Of a stretch of DNA of 64,000 bases, positions 30,920-39,117 are shown in pieces (within the stretch, counting starts at the first letter, position 1; each line of letters starts with the position of its first letter). Both the position numbers and the translations under genes were made by a program. The notes under the pieces are model-generated. The model searched no databases. It was not told where the DNA came from and saw only the letters and a list, made by a program, of their open reading frames with translations. Location: assembly GCA_032622095.1 (NCBI GenBank), contig CP136061.1, positions 22,508,991-22,572,990 of the forward strand, in the 5' to 3' direction. This stretch comes from Siphonodentalium dalli (lineage: Eukaryota > Mollusca > Scaphopoda > Gadilida > Siphonodentaliidae).

Positions 30920-31570
30920 TTAACGACGTGTGAATTTAGTTTTTAAACCGAAATCTCCAAAGCTGTAAATATTTCCATACATTTCAATAATCCAATCATC
31001 ATAGTCTTCTATTCTTCTGTGCTTTGTTCTGTAAATAAAAAAATCATCCCCCAAAATGTTTTTAATTTTTGCATATGTTGACATTTTTTTTGTTAACAAA
31101 TACCCATAGATCCTAGGAACTGATTCAAAAGTTCCCCCATCAAGAGGTAAATGATCATCATACTTTGTATAATGAATATAGTCATGTTCATCAAAAGTTC
31201 CTAAATCTATATCTAAATGGTGTTGATCAGCACCAAATGTCCAAAAATCAGATATTTTTTCAATGAGAAAAAATGTTTTGAATTTAATAAATGATTCAAT
31301 ATATTTTTGAGAGAAATGAGAAGATATACTTGACTCAAGATAGGCCAATCTCTGTAAACATTCGCCGACATCACAGCATCGTAGTATTGCTTTCTTTTCT
31401 CTTTCAAACCAGACTTCTTGTAATTCCTTCTTTATCTCTGGAATAAGCGTTGACTGTGCCACCAAATATCCATAAATCTTCTCAGCAATTTCTGGAGGTA
31501 CTACTCCTGCCAACATCTTGACATGAAATGACTCAACATCTCCATCCGTATGGGTATGTATGAATACCAT
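30920..31570 (-). CDS. unknown Polinton protein between ATPase and polymerase
   Basis: 216 residues from the ATG at 31,570. That start overlaps the end of the polymerase gene by 38 bp in another frame. An ATG at 31,516, after the polymerase stop, would give 198 residues (MLAGVVPPEIAEKIYGYL). No family recognised. It is rich in acidic and aromatic residues with no membrane segment. A pair of YGYLV/YGYLL phrases (residues about 33 and 156) and a His/Asp cluster (GADQHHLDIDLGTFDEHDYIH) stand out. It could be a replication accessory factor by position; that is a guess. Confidence 0.65.
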   Translation of the reverse strand: MVFIHTHTDGDVESFHVKMLAGVVPPEIAEKIYGYLVAQSTLIPEIKKELQEVWFEREKKAILRCCDVGECLQRLAYLESSISSHFSQKYIESFIKFKTFFLIEKISDFWTFGADQHHLDIDLGTFDEHDYIHYTKYDDHLPLDGGTFESVPRIYGYLLTKKMSTYAKIKNILGDDFFIYRTKHRRIEDYDDWIIEMYGNIYSFGDFGLKTKFTRR

Positions 31571-34500
31571 TGACGAGTTTTCGTTTTGTGTACACCGATC
31601 TGAAAGTTTTGGTTTGACACTCACTAATCAATTGATGGTTCTTTTGTCTTTTAATTCTGGAAGGATACTCAACAACAGTTTTGAAATTTTCACGATCATT
31701 AACACATTGTACCATTGTTTCAAAATTAACTTTTTGACTTGTGCTGTAATCAAGAGTGATACCTTTTACCTTACATTTGGTGTATCTTACCCCATCTTTG
31801 ATGTATTCATATCCGTAGTTCTTTGGCCCAAGTCCAACAAATTTGACAATCTTTGCATCTGGATGTTCGTCGCTCCATTTCCCCAATCTTCCTTCGATAG
31901 TTTTGATGTTCTTCTTTGATGGATCACTGACATACATACAGCTGTCTGTATCAAAATACAGCACTCTATCTCCAAGTTTTTCTAAAACTTTATACAATTG
32001 TAATCTTGCATACGCTGTAACAAAAGAAGCAACAACAACATTTGCTGAATGATGAGGTTCAATATTATCTAAGATGTCAACATAATTTACCAGAATGAAT
32101 TTGTCACCATCAAGAAGTGTAACATTTTGAACAATTATATTGTTACTAGTAAGCAATTCAAAATAACGTGATGGTTTATCCACATACTCTGTTTTTGACA
32201 TAAGATTTCTTTGTGCATTCTTACCCCATATACAATTAATCATAATTTTAGATATTTGACGTTTTCCTGGATTCTTCTCGATGTTCTCCAAATTTATACC
32301 CTCAGCTGCATAATAATCCTGTACAAACTTTTGTTTCTGTTCTTCTGTCTCAACACCAAATGGATAACCACTACATTCCTGTTTGATCTTTAGATGTTTA
32401 TCGATATAGGATTTGTATATTTCATCTGTCCAATCTGTCCAATGCCAAATTTGGTACACATCAAGTATTTTGTAGCCAACATCCATTGCTTTGAATAATT
32501 CTGGCGTGGTCCACACTCCGGTTATAGCTCGATCTTCTTCTGAATGGTTACATGCCTCGTTCTCATTGATGGCACAAGTGTTGCACAGAGTAAAAACCAT
32601 TTTCTTGTTACAATGAATCGGTAGAACTGGAATATACAATTTCGATGATGGTAAAATTGTACATTTAACAAGCCCCGCATAGTCTCTAATGTGTTCTTGA
32701 TCGATCTGCTCTTGGCTCAAAATTTCTGGATGTCCAACAGGGTAGAATTTATATTTGTTGCAAAATGGATACAACGAACACACATCGATGAACTTGATTT
32801 CTTTTGTGGAATCTTGATCAATTTCCTCGTACAATTTGATGGCATTTGTACGTCCACCAAACAATGCTTCTCTTGGCAAAATAGGGTCTCGATGTTTGTA
32901 GAAAGATTCCATTTGTTGTTTGAATTTCACATCCGATTTCATTCTTTCGTCGATCTGATGCTCCCAAATTGATTCAACTCTGTAACCAAGACTTTCCAGC
33001 TCATCTTTCTTCTGTTGGGTTCTTGTATATAATTCTTCCATGGTGAGCATCGTATAGGGATTCTTGTATTGTCTGTTGTTGTAACATTTTGGACATCCAT
33101 GAAACAGACATCCATTCATCTCAAAAACTGTTCTTGTGGCTTCCTCATATCCATCGACGTAGTGTCCACCAATCTTGATTTCTCCTCCATTCAAAGCATG
33201 CTTGATTGTTATCATACGTGACAATGATATATGTTGAAGCCAACGTATCGCTTTCATGGAATAGTTTTTAGCACATGGGTATCCACCATCTGGAATGATT
33301 CCAATTGTTTTCTCTGGCATTGAATTCTTCCTCCATGCCAAATTGCAAACTTGTGCCAATGTTATTGACTCAATGAACGGGTCAATCTGTTCTGTTTCCA
33401 ATATGTATTTCCTGAATTTTCCACATCCACGGCGAAGAATATCCACGTCTGATTTGCAGTACTTCTCTATCTCTTCTTGGAAGTTGAATATCGCATAATT
33501 TTCTATTTTCTCATTGTACCATTCAAAGAATTTCTCTCGATTTTCCACGCTCATCATATCTGGTTTGTAGTAATCACAAGCCAAGTAAGGTCCAATGTAA
33601 TTTTGAAACTTTGGTGAATTCGCCCAATGTGGAAAGTGTCCTTTTGCCATCTCATTCAGCTGAAAAGTTTGTGGAAATTTTGAAAGCGGCATCATCAGAA
33701 AACTCAGAGAATCAATAACTTTCACGCTGTTGCATTTTAAACTGAGAATTTTGTTTCCATTCATGATCAGTTCTGGTTTATGAATTCCACTTTGTATGAG
33801 TGCTTGAAGTAGAAACTGTGCATCGTATCCCTGAGCATTATGTGCTATTGCAACACATCCTTTGTGATCTTGATGGAATAACCAGTTTGTGAAGTCTGTT
33901 AAAACATTGTCACCCTTGAATACAAATTCTCTGGAATCCGGTCCGCATGTTTCACATTTTTCTTCGATTGGTTTGCACATGCAATCTCCACAAGCGGTAT
34001 GTGCAACACAGAAGTTTGGAATATGAACACCTGTGTCTTGTCTGCATTCAAAGTCAAAGAATACATATGGAATCTTTGCAGGTTTCTTTTCCGGTGATTC
34101 ATATTTTGGAATGTAGCACCTGTGATCTGCTTCAACGATTTCTTTGCAATGTTTGCATTTCTTCAACCCCGCACATATATGTCTGTTTGATTTATTGATG
34201 AGAAATTCTTCATCACAAATGTTGCATAGTTGAACCAAATCACATATTTTTCTTTTCTGTTTTCCTTCCGTCTTCAAATGGTTGTCGAAACAAGATTTAC
34301 TTCTGAATGATCGTCGACACGTTCTACACTTCACCAAATTTGTGAAATTACACTGTGTCAATGACCAGCATGCACAAACAAATCTGCATCGATGATCGCC
34401 ACGACTTTTGAATCCAATGTCACAGAATTCGCAGTAGTAGCTGGTGCCTAGAAATCCTTTGATTGATGTTATGGTGTCGAAGTGATTGTTGTTGTAGTAG

Positions 34501-35606
34501 ATGTGTACACATTTGCTCTCCGAACACATTTCTGCAGGTTCAAATAGAAATCCAGCGCCAGCAAATTCATTGTGAATTTTCACAACATATTCTGGATACA
34601 ATATTTCTTGAATCTTGTGGAACTCATTGATACTGCAAACTGTATCGTGTGGAATACCAGCACGGTTGAGTAGATTTTTTGCTGCATCTGTTTGTGCTGT
34701 GTATATTGATTGTCTTATTCTTTTCCATTTCTTTGACCAGCACGCAGATCCATCACTATCTGCCTTACACATTCCGACGACAATAGATCTTGCCATACAC
34801 ATAACATCATCAGCATTTTCAATCCGGACAATACTTCTTTTCACTTTTGTAAGCTTGTTCTTGTCTGCAAATGGTCCATAATGTAGTGAGTGTCGTGTAC
34901 CACCTTCCGGAATATCTGTAACGAAGATTTCGAAATTGAGTGCACCGTCATGAATTGTAAAGTCTGCATTTGATTGAACCACATTTTGAATATTATCCAT
35001 GAGTGTCTCACCATTCAATTCACTGGCTTTTGTGAATGGAATGAAAATGTTCATATCAAGTCCTGGATGATTTATCGTAACTCTGATTCTTGTCTTCTCA
35101 TTTGCTGAACATTTCTGTTTCAATTCTTCTGTCAACTTCTCAAATATCTCTGGAATGTTTTCGATTGGATCTGTAAATTTCTCGAATTTCACACCAAATT
35201 GTCGTGATGCTGATTTAAATTTTCTGGAAAATTTCTCCGAGTTCAGCTCCAATTTGAAATATTTTGTTGGATTGAACACAACACGCTCTCTAGCCAGACT
35301 TCTCTTTCTCTTCCCACCAATTTCTCTATTCTGTCTTCGACCGCGTCCAATCTGACCATCACTAGAACTTTCTTCACTTTCGCCTCCATTAGTTTCCATA
35401 TCGCTCTCTTCACTTTCTGCCTCATCAGTTTCCATATCGCTCTCTTCACTTTCTGCCTCATCAGTTTCCATATCGCTCTCTTCACTTTCTGCCTCATCAG
35501 TTTCCATTTCGCTCTCTTCAATAACTGCAGGCCTTGGTCTTTTTCTAACAATATCTTCTTCGCTGGCGGAGTCGTCTGAAACAGGTCTTTTGATTCTCTT
35601 AAACAT
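31533..35606 (-). CDS. PolB: protein-primed type family B DNA polymerase (Polinton PolB)
   Basis: 1,357 residues. Exonuclease motifs: FDFE (517-520), AHNAQGYDAQF (588-598) and YCKSDVDIL (716-724). Polymerase motifs: DVCSLYP (941-947), KIMINCIWG (1120-1128) and YFDTDS (1217-1222). An extra MNGCLFHGCPKCY at 830-842 is usual in Polinton enzymes. A Cys/His-rich zinc-finger region fills about 391-500. The N-terminus has two basic nuclear-localisation-like clusters (KRIKRP, RKRPRP) and three 12-residue acidic repeats (ESDMETDEAESE, about 43-80). It would replicate the element from its TIRs. Residues 1-32 and the leader are duplicated in the divergent gene at 35,826 through a palindrome. Confidence 0.97.
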   Translation of the reverse strand: MFKRIKRPVSDDSASEEDIVRKRPRPAVIEESEMETDEAESEESDMETDEAESEESDMETDEAESEESDMETNGGESEESSSDGQIGRGRRQNREIGGKRKRSLARERVVFNPTKYFKLELNSEKFSRKFKSASRQFGVKFEKFTDPIENIPEIFEKLTEELKQKCSANEKTRIRVTINHPGLDMNIFIPFTKASELNGETLMDNIQNVVQSNADFTIHDGALNFEIFVTDIPEGGTRHSLHYGPFADKNKLTKVKRSIVRIENADDVMCMARSIVVGMCKADSDGSACWSKKWKRIRQSIYTAQTDAAKNLLNRAGIPHDTVCSINEFHKIQEILYPEYVVKIHNEFAGAGFLFEPAEMCSESKCVHIYYNNNHFDTITSIKGFLGTSYYCEFCDIGFKSRGDHRCRFVCACWSLTQCNFTNLVKCRTCRRSFRSKSCFDNHLKTEGKQKRKICDLVQLCNICDEEFLINKSNRHICAGLKKCKHCKEIVEADHRCYIPKYESPEKKPAKIPYVFFDFECRQDTGVHIPNFCVAHTACGDCMCKPIEEKCETCGPDSREFVFKGDNVLTDFTNWLFHQDHKGCVAIAHNAQGYDAQFLLQALIQSGIHKPELIMNGNKILSLKCNSVKVIDSLSFLMMPLSKFPQTFQLNEMAKGHFPHWANSPKFQNYIGPYLACDYYKPDMMSVENREKFFEWYNEKIENYAIFNFQEEIEKYCKSDVDILRRGCGKFRKYILETEQIDPFIESITLAQVCNLAWRKNSMPEKTIGIIPDGGYPCAKNYSMKAIRWLQHISLSRMITIKHALNGGEIKIGGHYVDGYEEATRTVFEMNGCLFHGCPKCYNNRQYKNPYTMLTMEELYTRTQQKKDELESLGYRVESIWEHQIDERMKSDVKFKQQMESFYKHRDPILPREALFGGRTNAIKLYEEIDQDSTKEIKFIDVCSLYPFCNKYKFYPVGHPEILSQEQIDQEHIRDYAGLVKCTILPSSKLYIPVLPIHCNKKMVFTLCNTCAINENEACNHSEEDRAITGVWTTPELFKAMDVGYKILDVYQIWHWTDWTDEIYKSYIDKHLKIKQECSGYPFGVETEEQKQKFVQDYYAAEGINLENIEKNPGKRQISKIMINCIWGKNAQRNLMSKTEYVDKPSRYFELLTSNNIIVQNVTLLDGDKFILVNYVDILDNIEPHHSANVVVASFVTAYARLQLYKVLEKLGDRVLYFDTDSCMYVSDPSKKNIKTIEGRLGKWSDEHPDAKIVKFVGLGPKNYGYEYIKDGVRYTKCKVKGITLDYSTSQKVNFETMVQCVNDRENFKTVVEYPSRIKRQKNHQLISECQTKTFRSVYTKRKLVNGIHTYPYGWRC
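35393..35515. repeat. 36-bp coding minisatellite in PolB, three copies
   Basis: Three direct copies of a 36-bp unit (TCATCAGTTTCCATATCGCT plus CTCTTCACTTTCTGCC on the plus strand) encode the acidic repeat of PolB. It begins where the palindrome arm ends. Confidence 0.9.
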
Positions 35607-35921
35607 TTTTGTCTTGAGTTTTTGTCAGCACAAAATATTGCGACTGGCTTCTTCGGAGTTGAAGTGTAAAGTGTATAATTACACAATTTTACACTTGCTT
35701 TTATAGCATTTTTCATCGTGACTGCTATAAAAGCAGGTGTTAAAATTGTGTAATTATACACTTTACACTTCAACTCCGAAGAAGCCAGTCGCAATATTTT
35801 TTGCTGACAAAAACTCAAGACAAAAATGTTTAAGAGAATCAAAAGACCTGTTTCAGACGACTCCGCCAGCGAAGAAGATATTGTTAGAAAAAGACCAAGG
35901 CCTGCAGTTATTGAAGAGAGC
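35511..35921. promoter_or_regulatory. palindromic divergent promoter with duplicated leader and first 32 codons
   Basis: The arms 35,511-35,708 and 35,722-35,921 are inverted copies with only a few differences, separated by about 14 bp. Each arm holds an outward TATA box (TATAAAAGC, at about 35,698-35,705 minus and 35,726-35,733 plus). It continues with a leader of about 100 bp (ACACTTTACACTTCAACTCC ...) and the first 32 codons of PolB or of the zinc-knuckle gene, identical at the DNA level. This makes a symmetric two-way promoter. The transcripts of the two genes would share their 5' ends and could in principle pair or regulate together. Confidence 0.93.
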
Positions 35922-36401
35922 TATATTGAGCTGCATAAAGAAGAATCTACACTACTACAGACTAGAAAAATTCAAGATAATCTTGTCGAATTGAGACAGA
36001 TCTCTACTGATTTGTTTAAATTTTGTAACAAAATGCAATGGCAAGAGAAAAAAGAGAAAAACAAAGCTGATAAAAATTGGAAACCACCATATGGTTACTG
36101 TTACAAATGCGGACAAGACTCCCATTGGTCCTTCCAATGTAAAACAGATTTCGACGACAAAAAAAATGTGAAAACTATACAAAAAAGTCTACAAGCAGTA
36201 ACAATACAAGAACAAAATGCAGTTATCAAAACTGAAGAGATGTCTACAACATCAGATGTTTTCAAACAACCCCGACCTGTTGATCCTACGAATGATTCAC
36301 AGAACAAATCTGAAGATAAGCATCCAGATTTTGAAAATTCCAAGAAAACTTCCAAGAAAAAGAAGCTGAGACAATTCTACATTCCAAAAACAGATAAATG
36401 A
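35826..36401 (+). CDS. zinc-knuckle protein sharing the PolB N-terminus
   Basis: 191 residues. Residues 1-32 equal those of PolB exactly and carry two basic nuclear-localisation-like clusters. After the join the sequence is unrelated: a helical stretch (ESTLLQTRKIQDNLVELRQ), then a CCHC knuckle CYKCGQDSHWSFQC (C92, C95, H100, C105). A polar, Lys- and Ser-rich tail ends with KKTSKKKKLRQFYIPKTDK. CCHC knuckles bind single-stranded nucleic acid; C-terminal FYxP-type peptides may bind partners. It could bring a PolB-like localisation signal to an accessory replication factor (inference). It ends in a normal AATAAA (36,433), not in a histone-type stem-loop. Confidence 0.85.
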   Translation: MFKRIKRPVSDDSASEEDIVRKRPRPAVIEESYIELHKEESTLLQTRKIQDNLVELRQISTDLFKFCNKMQWQEKKEKNKADKNWKPPYGYCYKCGQDSHWSFQCKTDFDDKKNVKTIQKSLQAVTIQEQNAVIKTEEMSTTSDVFKQPRPVDPTNDSQNKSEDKHPDFENSKKTSKKKKLRQFYIPKTDK

Positions 36402-36432
36402 ATCGATACAAACATTTGAAAATTATATTGTG

Positions 36433-36438
36433 AATAAA
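36433..36438 (+). terminator. poly(A) signal AATAAA for the zinc-knuckle gene
   Basis: AATAAA 32 bp after the stop codon of the gene at 35,826-36,401. Confidence 0.6.
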
Positions 36439-36511
36439 TTATGAATTGAACAATCGTGTTTTGTTTTGTTTTTTCAGCTATGAAAGAGTAACCTTTTTGG
36501 GGAATGTGGGT

Positions 36512-36527
36512 GGCCCTGAAAAGGGCC
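36512..36527 (-). terminator. histone-type 3' stem-loop of the gene at 36,546-36,896
   Basis: On the minus strand the stop codon is followed within 20 bp by AACGGCCCTTTTCAGGGCC. This has a 6-bp stem and 4-nt loop identical to the metazoan histone consensus GGYYCUUUUCAGRGCC. It is followed by ACCCACATTCCCC and AAAAAGGTTACTC, a purine-rich stretch where the histone downstream element would lie. Confidence 0.85.
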
Positions 36528-36545
36528 GTTTTTCTTTTCCAGAAT

Positions 36546-36896
36546 TCATAAAAATTCTGCCAAATCAGGATATATCCCGTTGGGATTAATTGTCACAGAC
36601 CAAGTAGGGTTTGATCTGTGCGCCGCAGCAGCCTGAGCGAAGCTGTCAATTGCTGCATTGCACAGATCTTTCTTCGAGATCTGTGACAAGATCTCCCCGA
36701 GATCAAGATTGCTTGGTTCTTGATCACATACTTCAGCCGATGGTCGTCGCCGAGCCAGAAAATCTGTTAACATCTGTTTCTGCACCACCTTTTGTTCAGG
36801 AGAATCCTGCCATTTCCTATAGGTTCTGATTTTCGTCTCCTCTGACGAATCTCTCTTCCTCCATAGCTTCTTGAAAAATTTCTTTAGAGACGGCAT
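36546..36896 (-). CDS. accessory protein A1, basic amphipathic N-terminus
   Basis: 116 residues, no family recognised. The N-terminus MPSLKKFFKKLWRKRD is basic and amphipathic. The middle is charged (ARRRPSAEVCDQEPSNLDLG). Then comes a helix ISKKDLCNAAIDSFAQAAAAH, and the end is NPTWSVTINPNGIYPDLAEFL. It is transcribed divergently from the gene at 37,512 from a 553-bp shared promoter. A TATA box (TATAAAAATA, 36,927-36,936) and a CTTCATTCATT cap-like site precede the ATG. Its mRNA would end in a histone-type stem-loop. It is not a histone. Confidence 0.75.
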   Translation of the reverse strand: MPSLKKFFKKLWRKRDSSEETKIRTYRKWQDSPEQKVVQKQMLTDFLARRRPSAEVCDQEPSNLDLGEILSQISKKDLCNAAIDSFAQAAAAHRSNPTWSVTINPNGIYPDLAEFL

Positions 36897-36922
36897 AATG
36901 AATGAAGTTCACTGAAAAAGTG

Positions 36923-37475
36923 AAAATATTTTTATACATTTGACACGGGCGGTAGAGAAATCACATGTCGCATTGACGTTAAAATTGACAAATGTTTCCT
37001 GGCGTTGTGTTTTTTCAGAGACGGATCAGCATTCATATTTTTCTTGATCATTATTGCATAGCGATCAAACAAATGTTTTTTATTTCGTTAGATCATTATC
37101 TATTATATGGTACACATGATTGATATATTTGTTACCTCGTTAGGAAAATATGGAATGTTTTTCTAGTTTTGTTTTTGGAGATGTACATATTTTATACATA
37201 AAACTGAACACAAGAAAACATACTGAACATTTTTCTTCATCATTACAATCGATAACTTTACTTGGTCATCGTTTATGAACGAAGATGAATTCATATGTTA
37301 AAACATCTTAATTAATTGCATATACTATCATGAATTTAATCTATAACATATCGAAATAGTGAAAACTACAGATAATGCACTGTAAAGAAACACAACGTCA
37401 GGGAGCATTTGTCATTTTAACGTCAATGCGACATGTGCTTTCTCTACCGCCCGCGCAATCGTAATATATGTTCAA
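36923..37475. promoter_or_regulatory. bidirectional promoter module, copy 1
   Basis: This 553-bp block recurs almost unchanged at 38,533-39,085. Its ends are inverted copies of each other (about 36,946-37,012 and 37,388-37,453): CGGGCGGTAGAGAAATCACA, TGTCGCATTGACGTTAAAAT, TGACAAATG. The leftward TATA is TATAAAAATA at 36,927-36,936; the rightward one is TAATATATG near 37,462. It separates divergent genes A1 and B1. Confidence 0.9.
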
Positions 37476-37511
37476 ACACGGCCGTGAACAATTTTTATTC
37501 TGCATTCAAAG

Positions 37512-37700
37512 ATGTCCGAAATCCCCGAACCGTTGATGTCTATACTAAGAGGAACGATAGGGCTATCACCCCAGATAATGCGGGCCGGACACGCAAAAGA
37601 AGTAACCGCCAGTGCAAAACTGGTTATGCAAATATGCAAAAAACAACAGCGTTGGAACAAAAGCAAAAGTCTCAAAAGAAAATCGTGGCGTGAACTTTGA
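37512..37700 (+). CDS. accessory protein B1, short basic protein
   Basis: 62 residues from the ATG in GCATTCAAAGATG. The equivalent gene B2 at 39,118 starts in the same context (ACATTCAAAGATG). No family recognised. The C-terminal half is basic (KKQQRWNKSKSLKRKSW). A different frame (37,433-37,693) opens earlier inside the promoter arm. The same opening, MCFLYRP, occurs before B2, so it is promoter sequence and not the start. The gene is short compared with B2 and may be a remnant or a fast-evolving small protein. Confidence 0.5.
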   Translation: MSEIPEPLMSILRGTIGLSPQIMRAGHAKEVTASAKLVMQICKKQQRWNKSKSLKRKSWREL

Positions 37701-37713
37701 TGCCATACAAAAC

Positions 37714-37729
37714 GGCCCTTTTCAGGGCC
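37714..37729 (+). terminator. histone-type 3' stem-loop 1 of gene B1
   Basis: AACGGCCCTTTTCAGGGCCAAAAAC begins 13 bp after the stop codon. It is an exact 16-nt match to the histone stem-loop consensus. The 3' flank is A-rich rather than ACCA. Confidence 0.8.
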
Positions 37730-37741
37730 AAAAACAAAAAC

Positions 37742-37757
37742 GGTCCTTTTCAGGACC
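37742..37757 (+). terminator. histone-type 3' stem-loop 2 of gene B1
   Basis: AACGGTCCTTTTCAGGACCAACCA has a second stem-loop with a compensated pair (GGTCC with GGACC) and a good ACC-type flank. TTTTTTCAAAAAGAAAAACT follows, a purine-rich element also seen after gene B2. Confidence 0.82.
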
Positions 37758-37888
37758 AACCAATTTTTTCAAAAAGAAAAACTTTTAGCATTGCTTAAGA
37801 ACTAATAATGTTCTTTGTACCCTATGTTTTGTTTTGAAAAAATCACGCCACGAATAATTTAAAACAAAATATACTTGCAAATATTTGT

Positions 37889-37990
37889 TGTTGAATAAAA
37901 TATAAATTGAACAATCGTGTTTTTGATTTTTTCAGCAATGAAAGAGTAACCTTTTGGGAAATGTGTGTGGCCCTGAAAAGGGCCGTTTTA
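37889..37990. repeat. 3'-flank block, unit 2 of the duplicated accessory pair
   Basis: Copy of 36,429-36,536: TTGAATAAAATATAAATTGA ... CAATCGTGTTTT ... TTTTTTCAGCAATGAAAGAG ... GGCCCTGAAAAGGGCC. With the promoter copies it shows that the whole divergent pair was duplicated head to tail. Confidence 0.88.
37969..37984 (-). terminator. histone-type 3' stem-loop of the gene at 38,007-38,495
   Basis: Minus-strand AAACGGCCCTTTTCAGGGCC, then ACACACATTTCCC and AAAAGGTTACTCTTTCA. It lies about 22 bp after the stop codon. The downstream purine-rich word is the same as after gene A1. Confidence 0.85.
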
Positions 37991-38006
37991 AAATTATCAT
38001 CTGACT

Positions 38007-38495
38007 TTAACATCGTTTTGTGTTTTTCTTATATCTTGACATATCTTTCCCATGAGAACCAATAGCTTTTGCGAATTCATCACTTTTCTCTGTATCTTTA
38101 GATTCTTTACAAGGAAGACGAAATCTGACTTTTGTCTCAGTAGAAGGCTTCATGATACTTTTAGGTTCTTTTTCTTTCGCAGCCAATATTTTTTCTTTTT
38201 TGATCTGTTTCTGTTCTTTCGATTTCTGAACATCATGAACCCTGATTGGTATATCTATCTCTTCTGCAACGAAACGAAGATTCACTTTTACTTCTTGATG
38301 CGTTACTTGTGTTTTCACGTCAATATCCCTGCGAAGACATCTCAGTTCATCTAAAATCGCTTTTAAAATGAGTGTATCTCCACCTATAGTCATTGTCGTA
38401 TTAGCTTGGCCTGTTGACTGTGGTGCCGCATATGTATTCTGTACAACAGGATTACTGTATATCTCACTCTGAAGAAATTCTGTTAACGGATCCAT
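38007..38495 (-). CDS. accessory protein A2, coiled-coil and Lys-rich tail
   Basis: 162 residues from the ATG at 38,495 (MDPLTEFLQSEIYSN). The frame is open to 38,549, but those codons overlap the TATA box TATAAAAATA (38,537-38,546), so the inner ATG is preferred. The start context CTATCAAAGATG resembles that of the B genes. A helical stretch (TLILKAILDELRCLRRDI) precedes a Lys- and Glu-rich part (KEQKQIKKEKILAAKEKEPK) and a basic end. No family recognised and no similarity to A1 is obvious, although their promoter and 3' end are copies. Confidence 0.75.
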   Translation of the reverse strand: MDPLTEFLQSEIYSNPVVQNTYAAPQSTGQANTTMTIGGDTLILKAILDELRCLRRDIDVKTQVTHQEVKVNLRFVAEEIDIPIRVHDVQKSKEQKQIKKEKILAAKEKEPKSIMKPSTETKVRFRLPCKESKDTEKSDEFAKAIGSHGKDMSRYKKNTKRC

Positions 38496-38532
38496 CTTTG
38501 ATAGCAATGCAATGTAACGTTGATCAAATTCT

Positions 38533-39085
38533 AAAATATTTTTATACATTTGACACGGGCGTCAATGAAATCACATGTCGCATTGACGTTAAAATTGACA
38601 AATGTTTCCTGGCATTGTGTTTTTTCAGAGACGGATCAGCATTCATATTTTTCTTGATCATTATTGCATAGCGATCAAACAAATGTTTTTTATTTCGTTA
38701 GATCATTATCTATTATTTGGTACACATGATTGATATATTTGTTACCTCGTTAGGAAAATATGGAATGTTTTTCTAGTTTTGTTTTTGGAGATGTACATAT
38801 TTTATACATAAAACTGAACACAAGAAAACATACTGAACATTTTTCTTCATCATTACAATTGATAACTTTACTTGGTCATCGTTTATGAACGAAGATGAAT
38901 TCATATGTTAAAATATCTTAATTAATTGCATATACTATCATGAATTTAATCTATATCATATCGAAATGGTGAAACTAACAGATAATGCACTGAAAAGAAA
39001 CACAACGTCAGGGAGCATTTGTCATTTTAACGTCAAAGTATTATGTGCTTTCTCTACCGCCCGCACAATCGTAATATATGTTCAA
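38533..39085. promoter_or_regulatory. bidirectional promoter module, copy 2
   Basis: Nearly identical to 36,923-37,475. Its inverted arms are at about 38,556-38,622 and 38,998-39,064. The left arm has lost the GGTAGAG word (CGGGCGTCAATGAAATC) and the right arm has AAAGTATTATG in place of AATGCGACATG. TATA boxes are at 38,537-38,546 (minus) and near 39,072 (plus). Confidence 0.9.
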
Positions 39086-39117
39086 GACGGATCTTCAGAC
39101 TTATTCTACATTCAAAG

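Larger units (their letters stand above)
36429..36536. repeat. 3'-flank block, unit 1 of the duplicated accessory pair
   Basis: TTGTGAATAAATTATGAATT ... GAACAATCGTGTTTTG ... TTTTTTCAG ... TGAAAGAGTAACC ... GGCCCTGAAAAGGGCCGTTTT recurs at 37,889-37,990. This marks the left edge of each tandem unit. Confidence 0.88.

Noticed and set aside
31516-31624. Start of the 30,920 gene at 31,624
   Set aside because: The codon there is GTG; the first ATG is at 31,570.
35243-35842. 199-codon frame overlapping the PolB start, and a matching 85-codon frame at 35,737-35,994
   Set aside because: Both read the palindrome arms in another frame and do not continue into conserved sequence; the PolB and zinc-knuckle frames have the domains.
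37433-37693. 86-codon frame starting MCFLYRP
   Set aside because: The same start occurs before B2 and lies inside the promoter arm; the B1/B2 start context CATTCAAAGATG is a better match between the units.
38496-38549. Upstream start for gene A2
   Set aside because: These codons cover the TATA box shared with gene A1, so transcription should begin after them.
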